From: JBQCEE01 sp051960575
GTDB taxonomy: Bacteria > Actinomycetota > Actinomycetes > Mycobacteriales > Jatrophihabitantaceae
Reading direction: 5' to 3'
Length of the DNA: 8,223 nt
Assembly (NCBI RefSeq): GCF_051960575.1
Contig: NZ_JBQCEE010000111.1
Span: 1 to 8,223 of the forward strand
The notes under the pieces are model-generated. The model made no database searches. It was given only the letters and a program-made list of their open reading frames with translations, and had not been told where the DNA came from. This document shows, piece after piece, positions 1-5,628 of the stretch (positions are counted from its first letter, which is position 1; each line of letters opens with the position of its first letter). The position numbers were made by a program, and so were the translations under genes.

Positions 1-372
1 GACGCCCCGATGGCCCGCGCGGCGATGACCGGCATCGCCGAGGGGGCCGACGCGGCGCGCCTGCTGCTCGACGTGCCGGCGGGCGAACGGCCGACCGCGA
101 TCGTCGCGCAGTCGGACCTGCTGGCGATGGGGGTCGTCCGCGCCGCCGCCGACCTCGGACTCCGCGTGCCGGACGACCTCAGCGTCACCGGCTTCGACGG
201 CATCGAGCTGCCGTGGTTCGACGGCACGCTGACCACCGTCGTCCAGCCGGGCGAGGAGAAGGGCCGCCGCCTCGGTGCGATGGCCGCGGCCGCGATCGCC
301 GGCGAGCCGGTCGCCGACCAACAGATGCCGCTCGAACTGCGGCTCGGCACCACCACGGCCCCGCCCCCCTGA
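1..372 (+). CDS. LacI-family transcriptional regulator, C-terminal fragment (5' end outside window)
   Basis: The reading frame is open from the first base and ends at TGA 370-372, giving 123 visible residues; the start and the DNA-binding helix-turn-helix are off the left edge. What is visible matches the second half of the periplasmic-binding-protein-like sensor domain of LacI/GalR repressors. A PTAIVAQSDLLAMGV stretch (about residues 31-45) is followed by AADLGLRVPDDLSVTGFDG (about 49-67), the family's usual 'G-VPDDLSVxGFD' signature, and then LTTVVQPGEEKGRRLG near 78-93, the typical 'LTTV-QP---G--A' segment. Family members bind a small ligand, often a sugar, and release or bind an operator; the ligand cannot be read from this fragment. 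It converges on proB with a 68-bp gap, so it is probably not part of the proline genes. The fold assignment is firm; the regulated pathway is unknown. Confidence 0.88.
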   Translation, partial: DAPMARAAMTGIAEGADAARLLLDVPAGERPTAIVAQSDLLAMGVVRAAADLGLRVPDDLSVTGFDGIELPWFDGTLTTVVQPGEEKGRRLGAMAAAAIAGEPVADQQMPLELRLGTTTAPPP

Positions 373-388
373 CCGCCTTGTCCCCCGG

Positions 389-421
389 CCCAGTCATGTC
401 CAGGACGCTGGCACGACTGGG
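389..421. terminator. Hairpin in the convergent gap between the LacI-type gene and proB
   Basis: CCCAGTC at 389-395 pairs with GACTGGG at 415-421, and CCAG at 400-403 pairs with CTGG at 408-411 around a 4-nt loop (GACG). Read on the minus strand (the proB transcript), the middle also pairs, with one G-U wobble and one bulged A, giving about 14 base pairs. Read on the plus strand, the same positions give mismatches. It therefore fits best as the proB-side terminator, though it may act both ways. There is no U-tract on either side, which is common for actinobacterial terminators but lowers certainty. Confidence 0.6.
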
Positions 422-440
422 ACTGGGGACGAGCGGGGGA

Positions 441-1544
441 TCAGAGCAGGACGAGGTCGTCGCGGTGCACGAGCTCGCGCCGGTACTCGGCCGGCAGGTC
501 GCTGGTGCGCTGGCCGAGCAGGGGTGGCAGGTCGGCGGCGTCGTAGCCGACGAGTCCGCGGGCCACGGCGACGCCGTCGGGTCCGACGAGGTCGACCGGC
601 TCGCCCGACCAGAACTCGCCGCTCACCGCCGTGACGCCCGCAGGCAGCAACGACATGCGCCGCTGGACGATCGCCGCCACCGCGCCGGCGTCGAGCACCA
701 ACCGGCCCCGCGGCGTCGTGGCATGCCGCAGCCAGAACAGCCGCGACGCGGTGCGGTCGCCGGACGGGTGGAAGTAGGTGCCGCCGACACCGGCGAGCGC
801 GTCGCCGATGCGCGTCGCCGCGGCGAGCAGCACCGGGATGCCCTCGCTCGTGGCGATCGCCGCCGCGTCGACCTTGCTGGTCATGCCGCCCGACCCGACA
901 TGGCTGCCGGCGCGCGAGACGTCGACGCCGACCAACGACTCGAGCGACGCGACCTCGGGGATGAACTCCGACCCCGGTCGTCCGGGCTGGCCCGTGTAGA
1001 GGCCGTCGACGTCGGTCAGCAGCACGAGCGCGCTCGCCTCGACCAGGTGCGCCACGAGCGCGGCCAGCCGGTCGTTGTCGCCGAACCGGATCTCGTGCGT
1101 CGCGACCGTGTCGTTCTCGTTCACGATCGGGATGACGCCGAGGCTCAACAGTCGTTGCAGCGTCCGGTTCGCGTTCGTGTAGTGGCCACGGCGGTGCAGG
1201 TCGTCGGCCGTCAGCAGCACCTGCCCGACCCGCAGGCCGTAGCGGGCGAACGACGCCGCGTACCGCTCGGCGAGCAGCAGCTGCCCGACGCTCGCCGCCG
1301 CCTGCTGCGTCGCCAGATCACGCGGACGCGTGCGCAACCCCAACGGCCCGAGGCCGGCCGCGATCGCGCCCGACGACACGAGCACCACCTGACGACCCAG
1401 GGCCGCCCGCGCAGCAATCGCATCGACGACCGCGTCGAGCCGCTGCGGGTCGAGATGGCCCTTCGACGTCAGCGACGACGAGCCGACCTTGACCACCGCG
1501 CGTGCCGCCTCGGCGATGGCCGACCGACCGGTCGGTCGGGTCAC
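441..1544 (-). CDS. proB: Glutamate 5-kinase with C-terminal PUA domain
   Basis: ProB phosphorylates L-glutamate with ATP to gamma-glutamyl phosphate, the first committed step of proline synthesis, in the cytoplasm. The product is 367 aa, the same as E. coli ProB. The amino-acid-kinase domain shows VVKVGSS (about 17-23, phosphate binding), VSSGAIAAG (56-64, glutamate site), NENDTV (142-147), FGDNDRLAA (154-162), LTDVDGLY (176-183) and GSGGMTSKVDAA (217-228). The C-terminal part (about 276-360, starting TTPRGRLVLDAGAV) is the PUA domain. The GTG start at 1544-1542 is chosen because it overlaps the obg stop as GTGA, has GAGGG (1551-1555) 6 nt upstream, and places the kinase motif at the usual distance; this implies translational coupling to obg. 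A perfect 20-bp palindrome covers codons 2-9. No proA follows: the next gene is convergent. In proline-feedback-regulated homologues control is allosteric; nothing here shows proline-responsive transcription. Confidence 0.96.
   Translation of the reverse strand: MTRPTGRSAIAEAARAVVKVGSSSLTSKGHLDPQRLDAVVDAIAARAALGRQVVLVSSGAIAAGLGPLGLRTRPRDLATQQAAASVGQLLLAERYAASFARYGLRVGQVLLTADDLHRRGHYTNANRTLQRLLSLGVIPIVNENDTVATHEIRFGDNDRLAALVAHLVEASALVLLTDVDGLYTGQPGRPGSEFIPEVASLESLVGVDVSRAGSHVGSGGMTSKVDAAAIATSEGIPVLLAAATRIGDALAGVGGTYFHPSGDRTASRLFWLRHATTPRGRLVLDAGAVAAIVQRRMSLLPAGVTAVSGEFWSGEPVDLVGPDGVAVARGLVGYDAADLPPLLGQRTSDLPAEYRRELVHRDDLVLL
1520..1539. promoter_or_regulatory. Perfect 20-bp palindrome inside the 5' end of proB
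   Basis: The 10-bp half CCGACCGACC at 1520-1529 is followed directly by its exact reverse complement at 1530-1539. The bases outside (1519 G, 1540 G) break the symmetry. It lies from the third base of proB codon 2 to the first base of codon 9. In DNA it resembles the ACCGACCGGTCGGT-type operators bound by some TetR-family dimers (general knowledge, no regulator is nearby). In mRNA it could fold as an 8-bp stem with a CCGG loop immediately after the start codon. The symmetry is seen directly; function is inference. Confidence 0.45.
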
Positions 1545-3007
1545 TCGTCGCCCTCGGCGACATCCGCATCGATGTCGGCGGACGCCTCCCACGGCACGCG
1601 GCGCGCCTTCTTCGCCGCCAACCGCTCCGAGGCCCTGGTGCGGGACGAACTCTCGAGCCGCTCGTCGAACCCGCGGCGGGTGGCGTGGAAGGCCTCCTCG
1701 TCCACTCCCCCGGTCGGCTCGAAGTCGAAGGTGACCTCGCCGATCCGCACGGCGGCGCCGCGCTCGGCGCCCTGCTTGGCCAGCTCGTCCTCGACACCGA
1801 GACGACGCAGCCGGTCGGCGAGATAGCCGACGGCCTCGTCGTTCTGGAAGTCGGTCTGCACCACCCAGCGCTCGGGCTTGCTGCCGCGCACCAGCCACCC
1901 GCCGGGCTCGAGCGGGTCGGGGCCGACGGTGAAGCCGGCGTCGTCGACCGGCGTCGGGTGCAGCACGATGCGAGCCTCGGGGACCGGGCGGGCCGCCCGG
2001 TCGGCCGTCACGACCTCGGCGAGTGCGAAGGTCAGCTCGCGCAGGCCGACGTGCGAGACGGCCGAGATCTCGAACACCCGCAGCCCGCGGGCCTCGAGCT
2101 CGGGACGCACGAATTCGGCGAGTTCGCGCGCCTCGGGCACGTCGACCTTGTTCAGCGCGACGAGCCGCGGCTTGGCCAGCAGCTCACCGAACGTGCCCTC
2201 GTACTGCGCGAGCTCGTGCTCGAGCGCGTCGAGGTCGCTGAGCGGGTCGCGTCCGGGCTCGAGGGTGGCGCAGTCGAGCACGTGCAGCAGCACGGCGCAG
2301 CGCTCGACGTGGCGCAGGAAGTCCAGCCCGAGCCCCTTGCCGGCGGCGGCGCCCGGGATGAGCCCGGGCACGTCCGCGATCGTGAGTGTCGTGGTGCCGG
2401 ACGTGACCACGCCGAGGTTCGGCACGAGCGTCGTGAACGGGTAGTCGGCGATCTTCGGCCGCGCCGCCGACAGCGCCGCGATGAGCGACGACTTACCCGC
2501 GGACGGGAACCCGACCAGCCCGACGTCGGCCATGCTCTTGAGTTCGAGCACGACGTCGTGCGCCTCGCCCGGCTCGCCGAGCAGGGCGAACCCCGGAGCC
2601 TTGCGCCGCGGCGAGGCCAGGGCGGCGTTGCCGAGGCCGCCGCGGCCGCCGCGGGCGACGACGAACCGGGTGCCCGCGCCGGTCAGGTCGGCGAGCACCT
2701 CGCCGGCGTCGTCCAGCACGACCGTGCCCTCGGGCACGCGCAACTCGAGGTCGCCGCCGTCGGCGCCGTTGCGGTGCCCGCCCGCGCCCTGCTTGCCGTT
2801 CGCCGCCCGCTGGTGCGGGTGGTAGTGGAAGTCGAGCAGCGTGTGCACGTTCGGGTCGACGACGAGCACGACGTCGCCGCCGCTGCCCCCGTTGCCGCCG
2901 TCCGGGCCGCCCAGCGGCTTGAACTTCTCACGGTGGATCGACGCGACGCCGTGTCCCCCGTTGCCGCCCGCGAGATGCAGCACCACGCGGTCGATGAACC
3001 CGGCCAC
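1541..3007 (-). CDS. obg: Obg-family GTPase (ribosome assembly / cell-cycle GTPase)
   Basis: Obg (ObgE/CgtA) is a cytoplasmic GTPase that binds the 50S subunit during late assembly and is linked to stringent response and growth control. The 488-aa product has all three expected domains. The Gly-rich Obg fold covers about residues 1-158 (GGNGGHGVASIHREKF near 14-29, GGPDGGNGGSGGDV near 33-46, GGRGGLGNAAL near 120-130). The G domain has the P-loop GFPSAGKSS (166-174), switch I DYPFTTLVPNLG (188-199), DVPG (212-215), NKVD (286-289) and SAVS (315-318). The OCT domain lies at about 340-420. A charged tail of about 60 residues follows, rich in Arg/Ala then acidic, typical of variable actinobacterial Obg tails. 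The GTG start at 3007-3005 gives MAGFIDRV, the conserved N-terminus, with GAGGGAG (3014-3020) 6 nt upstream. It follows rpmA by 68 bp containing a strong hairpin and overlaps proB by 4 bp at its 3' end. Confidence 0.97.
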   Translation of the reverse strand: MAGFIDRVVLHLAGGNGGHGVASIHREKFKPLGGPDGGNGGSGGDVVLVVDPNVHTLLDFHYHPHQRAANGKQGAGGHRNGADGGDLELRVPEGTVVLDDAGEVLADLTGAGTRFVVARGGRGGLGNAALASPRRKAPGFALLGEPGEAHDVVLELKSMADVGLVGFPSAGKSSLIAALSAARPKIADYPFTTLVPNLGVVTSGTTTLTIADVPGLIPGAAAGKGLGLDFLRHVERCAVLLHVLDCATLEPGRDPLSDLDALEHELAQYEGTFGELLAKPRLVALNKVDVPEARELAEFVRPELEARGLRVFEISAVSHVGLRELTFALAEVVTADRAARPVPEARIVLHPTPVDDAGFTVGPDPLEPGGWLVRGSKPERWVVQTDFQNDEAVGYLADRLRRLGVEDELAKQGAERGAAVRIGEVTFDFEPTGGVDEEAFHATRRGFDERLESSSRTRASERLAAKKARRVPWEASADIDADVAEGDE

Positions 3008-3028
3008 TTCCTACTCCCTCAATGACGA

Positions 3029-3059
3029 AGGGCGGCTCCCGGTCGCCCGGGGCCGCCCT
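3029..3059 (-). terminator. Strong hairpin between rpmA and obg (attenuator or processing site)
   Basis: AGGGCGGC at 3029-3036 pairs perfectly with GCCGCCCT at 3052-3059. Inside it, CCCGG at 3038-3042 pairs with CCGGG at 3047-3051 around a TCGC loop. This gives about 13 base pairs, nearly all G-C, with one bulged base (3037). On the minus-strand transcript the stem is followed by TTCGTCATT, a weak U-rich stretch, and then the obg Shine-Dalgarno. It therefore resembles an intrinsic terminator with poor U-tract. Partial termination or 3'-end stabilisation of the L21-L27 mRNA would both fit; readthrough must occur if obg has no promoter of its own. Confidence 0.6.
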
Positions 3060-3075
3060 CCGATGGTGCCGACCC

Positions 3076-3333
3076 TCAGGCCTGCACCGGAACGATGTTG
3101 ACGGTCTTGCGACCGCGCGAGCTGCCGAACTGCACGGCGCCGGGCGCCAGCGCGAACAGCGTGTCGTCGCCGCCCCGGCCGACGTTCGCGCCGGGGTGGA
3201 ACTTGGTACCGCGCTGCCGGACGATGATCTCGCCGGCCTTGACGACCTGGCCGCCGAAGCGCTTCACACCCAGGAACTGCGGGTTCGAGTCGCGGCCGTT
3301 GCGGGAGCTGGACGCACCCTTCTTGTGTGCCAT
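3076..3333 (-). CDS. rpmA: 50S ribosomal protein L27 (bL27)
   Basis: The 85-aa product begins MAHKKGASSSRNGRDSNPQ and contains LGVKRFGGQ and IIVRQRGTKFHPGANVGRG, the invariant core of bL27. The N-terminal tail of this protein reaches into the peptidyl-transferase centre, and the sequence starts directly with the mature AHKKG form, so it lacks the cleavable leader found in Firmicutes. The length matches the family. The start is ATG 3333-3331; GGGAG (3342-3346) lies 8 nt upstream and abuts the rplU stop, leaving only 13 nt between the genes. Cotranscription with rplU is therefore almost certain. It ends with TGA at 3078-3076, after which comes the hairpin preceding obg. Confidence 0.98.
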   Translation of the reverse strand: MAHKKGASSSRNGRDSNPQFLGVKRFGGQVVKAGEIIVRQRGTKFHPGANVGRGGDDTLFALAPGAVQFGSSRGRKTVNIVPVQA

Positions 3334-3346
3334 GGTTCAGGCTCCC

Positions 3347-3655
3347 TTACTTCGAGATGCCGGTGACGCGCACCTGGGTCAGCTTCTGACGGTGACCCTG
3401 GCGCTTGTGGTAGCCGGTCTTGTTCTTGAACTTGTGGATGCGGATCTTCGGGCCCTTGGTCTGGGCCACGACCTCCGCGGTGACGGTGGCGGCGGCCAGG
3501 GCGGCGGCGTCGGTCGTGACGTCGCTGCCGTCGACCAGCAGGATCGCCGGCAGGGCGACCTGGGCGCCCGGGGCGGCCTCGAGCTTCTCGATGGTCAGCA
3601 CGTCGCCCTCGGCGACCTTGTACTGCTTGCCGCCGGTCTTGACGATCGCGTACAT
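3347..3655 (-). CDS. rplU: 50S ribosomal protein L21 (bL21)
   Basis: The 102-aa product starts MYAIVKTGGKQYKVAEGD, the diagnostic bL21 N-terminus. It ends with KIRIHKFKNKTGYHKRQGHRQ (about 70-90) and LTQVRVTGI, the basic 23S-rRNA-binding C-terminal segment. bL21 is an early-assembling 50S protein that contacts L20 and 23S rRNA domain I. The ATG at 3655-3653 is chosen because it gives the exact family N-terminus, although the frame stays open upstream to 4288. GAGGGA (3666-3671) lies 10 nt before it. It is the first gene of the minus-strand rplU-rpmA-obg-proB cluster, with a probable promoter at 3738-3767 and a leader of about 75 nt. It ends with TAA at 3349-3347. Confidence 0.98.
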   Translation of the reverse strand: MYAIVKTGGKQYKVAEGDVLTIEKLEAAPGAQVALPAILLVDGSDVTTDAAALAAATVTAEVVAQTKGPKIRIHKFKNKTGYHKRQGHRQKLTQVRVTGISK

Positions 3656-3659
3656 GCGT

Positions 3660-3731
3660 GGTCCGTCCCTCAACTGCTGGTCTGATCGTGCGCAGCGAAC
3701 AGGCGCGCACCAGTGGACCCGAAATGGGCCG
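3660..3731 (-). promoter_or_regulatory. Structured 5' leader of rplU (candidate autoregulatory region)
   Basis: Between the predicted start of transcription (about 3731) and the rplU ATG, the minus-strand RNA has three self-complementary pairs. GGUCC (3719-3715) pairs with GGACC (3664-3660), 4 nt before the ATG. CUGGU (3713-3709) can pair with ACCAG (3681-3677). GUGCGC (3710-3705) pairs with GCGCAC (3693-3688). The last two overlap at 3709-3710 and may be alternative. The Shine-Dalgarno GAGGGA lies between the second and first 3' arms, so closing the outer stem could hide it. L21 leader RNAs exist in other phyla; I see no sequence match to them here, so this is inference from folding by eye. 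Confidence 0.35.
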
Positions 3732-3737
3732 TCGACC

Positions 3738-3767
3738 AGCTTACTGGACGCGGCGACGCCGGAGCAA
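3738..3767 (-). promoter_or_regulatory. Predicted sigma-70-type promoter for rplU-rpmA-obg-proB
   Basis: On the minus strand, TTGCTC (plus positions 3762-3767) and TAAGCT (3738-3743) are separated by 18 bp. They resemble the TTGACA and TANNNT elements of housekeeping actinobacterial promoters. Initiation would fall near 3731, leaving a leader of about 75 nt. It is the best promoter-like pair found by eye in the 144-bp divergent region. Confidence 0.5.
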
Positions 3768-3786
3768 AGCGGCTCAGCGCCGGCGC

Positions 3787-3792
3787 TACCGT
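3787..3792 (+). promoter_or_regulatory. Possible -10 element (TACCGT) for the GNAT gene
   Basis: TACCGT fits the TANNNT consensus and lies 7 nt before the ATG at 3800. A promoter here would produce a leaderless or nearly leaderless mRNA, which is frequent in actinobacteria. This would agree with the lack of any clear Shine-Dalgarno before that ATG. No convincing -35 element is visible at the right distance, so confidence is low. Confidence 0.3.
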
Positions 3793-3799
3793 CAGCCCC

Positions 3800-4267
3800 A
3801 TGATCCTCGTCCGTGCCGTCGCCTGGGACGACCCCGACGCCGAACGCCTGCGCGCGGCGCAGCGTCTCGAGATCAACGGCCGCTACGGCCGCGACGCGGA
3901 GCAGGGCCCCAAGCCGAGCGCGGCGGACACCGTGGTCGTCGTGGTCGCGTCCGTCGACGGGGTCGCGGCGGGCACCGGCGCGCTGCGCCCCCTCGGCCCG
4001 GCCAGCGGCGAGATCAAGCGGATGTTCGTCGACCCGGCGCACCGCGGGACGGGGGTCGCCGACGCCGTGCTGGCCGCGCTCGAGGACGAGGCGCGCGCCC
4101 GCGGCTGGACCCACCTGCGGCTCGAGACCGGCGACCTGCTGCACGAGGCCAACCGCTTCTACAGCCGCAGCGGCTACCGGGCGATCCCCGCGTTCGGCCA
4201 CTACGTCGGCGACCCGACCTCGGTCTGCTACGAGAAGACGCTGCTGCCGCAGGGGGCGGACGCGTGA
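3800..4267 (+). CDS. GNAT-family N-acetyltransferase
   Basis: The 155-aa product is a single-domain GNAT acetyltransferase, predicted to move an acetyl group from acetyl-CoA to an amine. The sequence shows a beta strand (TVVVVVASVDG, about 44-54) and GTGALRPLG (58-66). Motif A follows as EIKRMFVDPAHRGTGVADAVL (about 71-91), with the RGTGVA pyrophosphate-binding turn at 82-87. Motif B is seen as LRLETGDLLHEANRFYSRSGYR (about 106-127). The closing HYVGDPTSVCYEKTL matches the usual C-terminal strand. The substrate cannot be read. ATG 3800 is preferred over an in-frame GTG at 3713, because upstream residues do not look like protein and would cover the rplU promoter. There is no strong Shine-Dalgarno. 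It overlaps the following deacylase gene at TGATG, so the two are probably cotranslated. It is divergent from rplU. Confidence 0.9.
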   Translation: MILVRAVAWDDPDAERLRAAQRLEINGRYGRDAEQGPKPSAADTVVVVVASVDGVAAGTGALRPLGPASGEIKRMFVDPAHRGTGVADAVLAALEDEARARGWTHLRLETGDLLHEANRFYSRSGYRAIPAFGHYVGDPTSVCYEKTLLPQGADA

Positions 4268-5529
4268 TGCTGACGCCCGTCGAGACACGCGCGCTCGAGG
4301 CCCTGGACGAGCAGGAGCTGGTCGCGTCCCTCATCGAGCTCATCCGCGTGCCCAGCGTGACCGGCACCGACGCCGAGTCGGACCTGCAGCACCGGCACGC
4401 CGAGTGGCTGCGCACCGCCGGCCTGGACGTGGACGTGTGGTCGCTCGACCTGCCGTCGTTGCTGGCCGACCCGGCGTTCCCCGGACTCGAGGCCGAGCGC
4501 AGCGAGGGCTACGGGCTGGTCGGGGCGACCGGTGACGGCGTGCCCGCGCTGGTGCTCTGCGGGCACGTCGACGTCGTCCCGATCGGCGACCGCGCCAAGT
4601 GGGACCACGACCCGTTCTCGGGCTGGATCGACGGCACCGCCCTGCACGGGCGCGGCGCCTGCGACATGAAGTCCGGCGTGGCGGTGAACCTGGCGGTCGT
4701 CCGCGCGCTGCAGCGCTCCGGGCTGCGGCTCGAGCGGCCGCTCGCCGTGCACAGCGTCGTCTCGGAGGAGGACGGCGGCCTCGGCGCCTTCGCCACCCTG
4801 CGCCGCGGGCACACCGGTGACGTCGCGGTCATCCCCGAGCCGACGTCCGACCGGCTCGTCGTCGCGACGGCCGGGGCGTTGACCTTCCGGCTGGTCGTGC
4901 CGGGCAAGGCGGCGCACGGCAGCACGCGGCACGACGGCGTCTCGGCGCTGGACGCGTACGTCGTGCTGCACCGGGCGATGGAGGAGCTCGAGCGGCGGCG
5001 CAATGCCGACGTCGACCCGCTGTTCGCGGGCAACCCGGTGCCGTACGCGATCTCGGTCGGCACGCTGCACGCCGGCGACTGGGCGTCGTCGGTGCCCGAC
5101 CTGCTCGTGGCCGAGGGACGCTACGGGGTGCGGCTCGGCGAGGACCCCGCCGATGCCCGGGCCGCGTTCGAGGCGACGATCGCGGCCGCGGCGGCGTCCG
5201 ACGGCTGGATGCGCGACAACCCGCCCGCGGTGACCTGGCCGGGCGGGCAGTTCGGGCCGGGCGCCCTCGCTCCCGACCACGGGCTGATCGACGAGATGCG
5301 GGCGGCCGTCCGCGACGTCGGCCTGCCCGAACCGCCGTCGGTGGCCGCGCCCTACGGCAGCGACCTGCGGCTCTACGCCGGCCTCGGCGGCATCCCGACC
5401 CTGCACTACGGGCCCGGGGACGTGCGGTTCGCCCACGCCCCGCGCGAGCAGGTCGAGCTGGCCGAGGTCTTCGCCGCCGCCCGCGCCCTCACCCTGCTCG
5501 CCGTCCGCCGCTGCGGCGCCCACCTGTAG
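4267..5529 (+). CDS. M20-family zinc metallo-deacylase/peptidase (ArgE/DapE-like)
   Basis: The 420-aa product has the complete two-metal site of M20 enzymes such as acetylornithine deacetylase, succinyl-diaminopimelate desuccinylase and carboxypeptidase G2. H100 and D102 lie in GHVDVVP, the bridging D133 in GRGACDMKSG, the general base E167 with E168 in SEEDGG, E191 in PEPT, and H390 in FAHAPRE. H217 in KAAHGS sits at the start of the inserted dimerisation (lid) domain, about 204-320. These enzymes hydrolyse amide bonds of N-acyl amino acids or small peptides; the exact substrate is not decidable here, and a true ArgE or DapE role is only one option. ATG 4267 overlaps the GNAT stop as TGATG; GTG 4264 (one residue longer) is an equal alternative, with AGGGGG at 4251-4256 upstream of both. 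No signal peptide is seen. It ends 100 bp before the convergent RNase gene. Confidence 0.92.
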   Translation: MLTPVETRALEALDEQELVASLIELIRVPSVTGTDAESDLQHRHAEWLRTAGLDVDVWSLDLPSLLADPAFPGLEAERSEGYGLVGATGDGVPALVLCGHVDVVPIGDRAKWDHDPFSGWIDGTALHGRGACDMKSGVAVNLAVVRALQRSGLRLERPLAVHSVVSEEDGGLGAFATLRRGHTGDVAVIPEPTSDRLVVATAGALTFRLVVPGKAAHGSTRHDGVSALDAYVVLHRAMEELERRRNADVDPLFAGNPVPYAISVGTLHAGDWASSVPDLLVAEGRYGVRLGEDPADARAAFEATIAAAAASDGWMRDNPPAVTWPGGQFGPGALAPDHGLIDEMRAAVRDVGLPEPPSVAAPYGSDLRLYAGLGGIPTLHYGPGDVRFAHAPREQVELAEVFAAARALTLLAVRRCGAHL

Positions 5530-5554
5530 CTGCCGGAGGTCACCCCTGCAGCAG

Positions 5555-5610
5555 AAACCCCCTCGTGTGGCTCGTATTCGAGGACAAAAATGGGCCACAC
5601 GAGAGGGTTT
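5555..5610. terminator. Large inverted repeat between convergent genes, likely bidirectional terminator
   Basis: A 17-nt arm at 5555-5571 (AAACCCCCTCGTGTGGC) and its partner at 5594-5610 are reverse complements except at one position. That position becomes a G-U wobble on the minus strand and a C-A mismatch on the plus strand, so the RNase-gene transcript would fold slightly better. The 22-nt loop (5572-5593) is AT-rich for this genome and includes a run of five A. It begins with a small CTCG/CGAG nested pairing at 5571-5582. Arms end in AAA/TTT, giving a short U-run after the stem on either strand. It occupies the gap between stops at 5529 and 5629. Confidence 0.78.
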
Positions 5611-5628
5611 CGCGTCAGGCGGTACGCC

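Noticed and set aside
213..1826. A 537-codon plus-strand open frame opposite proB and the end of obg
   Set aside because: It is antisense to two strongly supported genes, its product is Arg-rich with no recognisable domain, and long antisense frames are expected in DNA this rich in GC.
1545..1898. Upstream extension of proB to a start at 1898
   Set aside because: The extra residues are Arg/Gly-rich antisense-like sequence in another frame of obg; the GTG at 1544 overlapping the obg stop fits the family length exactly.
1502..3025. A 507-codon plus-strand open frame covering almost all of obg
   Set aside because: The Obg protein on the other strand is complete with all GTPase motifs; the plus-strand product is low-complexity and has no family features.
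3656..4288. Upstream extension of rplU to a start at 4288
   Set aside because: L21 begins exactly at MYAIVKTGGKQYK; the extension would cross the divergent promoter region and the GNAT gene.
4228..5598. A 456-codon minus-strand open frame opposite the M20 gene
   Set aside because: The M20 product has every metal ligand in order; the antisense product has no recognisable domain and would run through the inverted repeat at 5555-5610.
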